Positions 61,072 to 64,000 of a stretch of 64,000 nucleotides of DNA are shown here, in pieces. How positions within the stretch are numbered: the stretch's first letter is position 1; every line of letters begins with the position of its first letter. The position numbers were made by a program, and so were the translations under genes. The notes under the pieces are model-generated. The model saw only the letters and a list, made by a program, of their open reading frames with translations, searched no databases and was not told where the DNA came from. The DNA comes from Anderseniella sp. (GTDB lineage: Bacteria > Pseudomonadota > Alphaproteobacteria > Rhizobiales > Aestuariivirgaceae): contig JANQOK010000020.1 in assembly GCA_028289645.1 (NCBI GenBank), positions 106,562 through 170,561 of the forward strand. Reading direction: 5' to 3'.

Positions 61072-61130
61072 GACAGTTGCAAGGGCGAACCGGATTCCCG
61101 GCCCGCCCATGTCCGGTTCGCATCGGCCAG

Positions 61131-62114
61131 TCAGGTCGTCTGCACGTTGGATCCGAAGTACATGAACTCCCGGTCCATTCCTGAAACATCGCTGGCCGCC
61201 AGCTTCATGGAAGGTCCGTCCAGCATCTTGAAACTCTTCTGGCTTTTGACCCACTCGTCGGCTGGTTGCAGCGTCGATAACGTGTAGGTTGTTGCTTCAG
61301 CCAGGTAATGCGTCGGGATCACAATCTTCGGTTTCAGGCGCTCTACGATGGTATTGCCCTGATCATAGGACAGGATGTGCTGCGAGCCATCGATGGGCAG
61401 GGTCAGGACATCGATCTTGCCTATTGCAGCCCAGAATTCCTCCGGCGGGTTGTGCCGGTTGTCACCCCATATCAGCGTGCGGATGCCGCCGGTTTCGATC
61501 ACATAGGTCACCATGTCCATATGACCGGGATTGTTGGGTGGACAGGCTTCGGCACCGAACTCTTTCAGGGCGTCGGTCCAAGGATACCAGCCGGGTGCGA
61601 CACAGGCATGCTTGTCGGCAAACCCGGTAATCTTGAGGTCGGCAAACTCGAAGTTGCCGGCCATGCGGTCGAGCACCATGGTCGATTGCGGTCTGTCGAT
61701 GGCGTCATGGTCAAAATGGGTATGGGTCGACATGGTGATGTCGACCAGAGTCTCGGGAAACTTGTTCTTGAACCACAAGCCCCATGCGCCGGAAGGATCG
61801 TCCCGCCATGGATCGAACAGCACGGATGCGCCTCCCGGCGAGGTGATTTTCAGGGCACAGTGTCCGTAAAAGTCGATCGCCACTTCACCTGCCGGGAAGT
61901 CCTTCTGCGCCTGCAGTTCCAGAACGTGATTGTTGTTGCCTGGCTGAGTCCAGTCGGTGGATTGAGCGGCAGCCCGGTTTGAGCCGCCGATTGAAGCGGC
62001 AATCCCGACACCTGCCGCACCAGCCGCCATGAAGAAAGACCGGCGTGACAGGCCGGGTGCCAGATGATCCTTGCGGCCATTCAATAAAGCTGGTTTGAGA
62101 TCCTTTTTGTCCAT
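61131..62114 (-). CDS. Tat-exported metallo-beta-lactamase-fold hydrolase
   Basis: 327 residues from the ATG at 62114 (AGGAGGAACAA upstream). The Tat signal SRRSFFMAAGAAGVGIAASIGG leads to a Lactamase_B_3/UlaG-type domain: VAIDFYGHCALKITSPGG, the canonical metal motif THTHFDHDAID, then IETGGIRTLIWGDNRH, LPIDGSQHILSYDQG and VIPTHYLAEATTY. It is probably a periplasmic phosphodiesterase- or lactonase-like hydrolase. It lies downstream of the GAF-LuxR regulator and may be its target. Confidence 0.88.
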   Translation of the reverse strand: MDKKDLKPALLNGRKDHLAPGLSRRSFFMAAGAAGVGIAASIGGSNRAAAQSTDWTQPGNNNHVLELQAQKDFPAGEVAIDFYGHCALKITSPGGASVLFDPWRDDPSGAWGLWFKNKFPETLVDITMSTHTHFDHDAIDRPQSTMVLDRMAGNFEFADLKITGFADKHACVAPGWYPWTDALKEFGAEACPPNNPGHMDMVTYVIETGGIRTLIWGDNRHNPPEEFWAAIGKIDVLTLPIDGSQHILSYDQGNTIVERLKPKIVIPTHYLAEATTYTLSTLQPADEWVKSQKSFKMLDGPSMKLAASDVSGMDREFMYFGSNVQTT

Positions 62115-62249
62115 AGTTGTTCCTCCTGTTGGGCTGTCTTCCGCCTGCCGGATCGCAGGGCGAACCAAAAGCCTAACAGCGATCGAACGCACTGAGCCTA
62201 TGGGTAAAGTAGGGGGCTAATATGGGGGCAATCCCCATACCTTTGTGTA

Positions 62250-63212
62250 CTATTGCAAGCGTGCGGACAGGTAGCTGCGCAGGTTCACCGGTTGCCGTCC
62301 AAGGCCGAGTTTCTTGCGGATGTTGTTGCGGTGAAAGTCTATGGTGCTGGTGCCGCGTGACATGATCCGCGCGATGTCCTTGGTGGTTCTGCCCTGCACG
62401 ATCATCTGGGCAATTTCCGACTCGGTTGGGGTCAGCGGTTCAAGTGCCGAGACCATCTGGTGGGCATGTGGTGACGTGATCGTCTTCAGGTTGGTTTCCA
62501 GTATTGCCAGATATGCTCCGGCAGCCGGATCATCCGCGGTCTGGGATTTCAGCCGTGAGATCTGCGGCAGTATCAGATTGTCTATCTGGCGCATCAACTC
62601 GGCATCCTGTTCCGCCCGGGCAGTCTCCACCCGATCCAGCAACACCCGCAATGCGGTATTGGCTTCGCTGAGTTGTTTGGTGCGTCTTTCAACCCGCGTT
62701 TCCAGTTGTTCCAGTGTGATCTTGAGTTCCTGTTCCACGGTCTTGCGGCGCTCGATTTCCACCAGCAGGGCCAGGTCGGTTTCTACAACCCCTCTGAATT
62801 CGCTGATCAGATCCCGGCACTCCACCGCGTGATTGTTTTCGTGCCGGTCAAGAACACAGATGGTGCCGAAGACGTTTCCGTCCGGCCAGTACAGGGGATA
62901 ACCGACATAAAACGTCATGCCGAATTCCAGATCGTCGTTGTTGCACCACCTGACCTGTTTCCGGGCATCTCTAACCACCAGTTCATCCCCGGTTTCCAGA
63001 ACCCCCTGACAATACAGATTGTCGTTCAATATGAACGACTGTCCGACCTTGTAGGGGTGGTCACCGGTCTGGTTTGCCACCAGCACCGAATGCTCCGGCG
63101 CGCTGGTCTTCATAATCAGACTGGCAGGCACCTTTGTCACACTGGACATGAGGTCGACCACCCGTTGCCATTTCCCCAGCATGGTTTTTGGAATTGCGGG
63201 ATTGTTCTGCAT
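62250..63212 (-). CDS. GAF-domain LuxR-type response regulator
   Basis: 320 residues. A GAF domain (about residues 15-155; FYVGYPLYWPDGNVFGTICVLD) is followed by a long coiled coil (LLVEIERRKTVEQELKITLEQLETRVERRT to ~225) and a LuxR HTH (PTESEIAQMIVQGRTTKDIARIM, STIDFHRNNIRKKLGL). The start at 63212 follows CGGAGG by 9 bases. GAF domains bind cyclic nucleotides, bilins or other small ligands. It is divergent from nothing nearby and upstream of the MBL gene. Confidence 0.85.
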   Translation of the reverse strand: MQNNPAIPKTMLGKWQRVVDLMSSVTKVPASLIMKTSAPEHSVLVANQTGDHPYKVGQSFILNDNLYCQGVLETGDELVVRDARKQVRWCNNDDLEFGMTFYVGYPLYWPDGNVFGTICVLDRHENNHAVECRDLISEFRGVVETDLALLVEIERRKTVEQELKITLEQLETRVERRTKQLSEANTALRVLLDRVETARAEQDAELMRQIDNLILPQISRLKSQTADDPAAGAYLAILETNLKTITSPHAHQMVSALEPLTPTESEIAQMIVQGRTTKDIARIMSRGTSTIDFHRNNIRKKLGLGRQPVNLRSYLSARLQ

Positions 63213-63346
63213 GACTGGCGGCCTCCGTAAGCAACTCACAGTACCTTAAAGCAATATCAGCCTGCATGAACCGACAAAGTGTTCTGCATGCCATGCCTGC
63301 TACCAGGTCCATGCAGTCTGGTTACGAGCTCCGGGGCAGGTCCTGA

Positions 63347-64000
63347 TCAGCACTCGAAACGTCTGATCTGGAACGGGACTTGTGCGCAAAACGCCGTTTC
63401 CGCTCCGCCGCTGGGATGACGAATCGTAAGTGTGTGCGCATGCAGCAGAAGCCGGGGGGCGGCAGCAGCATCGCCGTACAGCGGATCGCCGAGGATCGGA
63501 TGACCGACCTCCTTCATGTGAACACGCAATTGATGCGATCTGCCGGTATGCGGGAAAAGCTCCAGCCGGGTGGAGGCAGCACCACGGGACAGAACACGCC
63601 ATTTGGTCAGGGCCGGCTTGCCGGTGTCATGGCACACCTTCTGCAGCGGCCTGTTCGGCCAGTCGGCGATCAAGGGCAGGTCAATCTGTCCTTCGTCTGC
63701 CTGCATCCGGCCCGCCACAACAGCCTGGTAGGTCTTGGACAGGTGCCGGCGTTCAAACTGCAGGCCCAGATGGCGCTGGGCACAGGCGTTCATGGCCATG
63801 ATGAACACCCCGGACGTGTCTCGGTCCAGCCTGTGCACGATCAGGGCACCGGGGTGAACCTTGTGGACGCGGGCTTCAAGGCAATCGGCGAGATCAGGCC
63901 CTTTCCCGGGAACTGACAAAAGCCCGGATGGCTTGTTTACGACAAGCAGGTCGTCATCCAGGTGGATGATATCCAGGCCCGTGTCGGCCGGCGGCTCGTA
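63347..64000 (-). CDS. RluA family pseudouridine synthase, N-terminus outside the window
   Basis: At least 217 residues, continuing to the right edge. The motif YEPPADTGLDIIHLDDDLLVVNKPSGLL opens the visible part, and IVHRLDRDTSGV carries the catalytic aspartate of the RluA/RluD family. HTGRSHQLRVHMKEVGHPILGDPLYG follows. It converts uridine to pseudouridine in rRNA or tRNA. No S4 domain is visible in the part within the window. Confidence 0.92.
   Translation of the reverse strand, partial: YEPPADTGLDIIHLDDDLLVVNKPSGLLSVPGKGPDLADCLEARVHKVHPGALIVHRLDRDTSGVFIMAMNACAQRHLGLQFERRHLSKTYQAVVAGRMQADEGQIDLPLIADWPNRPLQKVCHDTGKPALTKWRVLSRGAASTRLELFPHTGRSHQLRVHMKEVGHPILGDPLYGDAAAAPRLLLHAHTLTIRHPSGGAETAFCAQVPFQIRRFEC

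Overview
The window is a gene-dense, moderately high-GC stretch of an alphaproteobacterial chromosome. I favour the Hyphomicrobiales (Rhizobiales) or a close marine relative. The evidence is the suf operon order (cysteine desulfurase, sufB, small membrane protein, sufC, sufD, sufS, sufT, sufA), the cysG-DUF2849-cysI-DUF934-cysH sulfate assimilation cluster, the PhoX phosphatase, and a CATTGTCATCC-type palindrome of the kind seen across this class. No rRNA, tRNA, CRISPR array, insertion sequence or prophage was found. Species cannot be fixed from the sequence alone.

Layout. 0-6.7 kb: an Fe-S cluster assembly (SUF) operon, entered inside a first cysteine desulfurase; a glyoxalase/VOC-fold gene is built into it, overlapping sufS. 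7.0-9.4 kb: an outer-membrane-type protein behind an FNR/FixK-like box, then an RhlE-type DEAD-box helicase. 9.6-14.2 kb: a ProC-like reductase and a 572-residue protein with a C-terminal cobalamin-binding domain form a translationally coupled pair, divergent from an OxyR orthologue that overlaps an alpha/beta hydrolase. 14.2-14.9 kb: a non-coding-looking region with palindromes, two intrinsic-terminator hairpins, a nine-codon ORF with a near-perfect Shine-Dalgarno and a candidate small RNA. 14.9-31 kb: mixed housekeeping and metabolism (CHAD protein, ParE, two membrane di-iron oxygenase-type enzymes, methyltransferase, PpiC foldase, an atypical metallo-beta-lactamase-fold protein, TPR protein, PhoX, GNAT, flavoprotein, class II aldolase, L-serine dehydratase). 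31.4-41.4 kb: a FAH-family hydrolase and one uninterrupted 9.07-kb gene for a 3022-residue RTX-type Ca2+-binding protein made of duplicated modules. 42-47 kb: assimilatory sulfate reduction (cysG, DUF2849, cysI, DUF934, cysH, 2Fe-2S ferredoxin). 47-64 kb: TetR/GST/PPOX stress unit, an Asp/Asn beta-hydroxylase, ArfB ribosome rescue, an RND efflux pair, GltS, YghU, cysteine synthase, an AEC exporter, a Tat-exported MBL hydrolase, a GAF-LuxR regulator and the start of an RluA pseudouridine synthase.

How the genes fit together. Sulfur runs through the window: cysG/cysI/cysH reduce sulfate to sulfide, cysK makes cysteine, the two desulfurases take sulfur from cysteine, and SufBCD/SufA/SufT build Fe-S clusters. 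Those clusters are in turn needed by CysI, CysH, the ferredoxin and SdaA. Redox defence is a second theme (OxyR, GST, YghU, PPOX). The least explained parts are the B12-domain/ProC-like pair next to OxyR, the giant RTX gene with no secretion genes beside it, and the RNA-like region at 14.2-14.9 kb.
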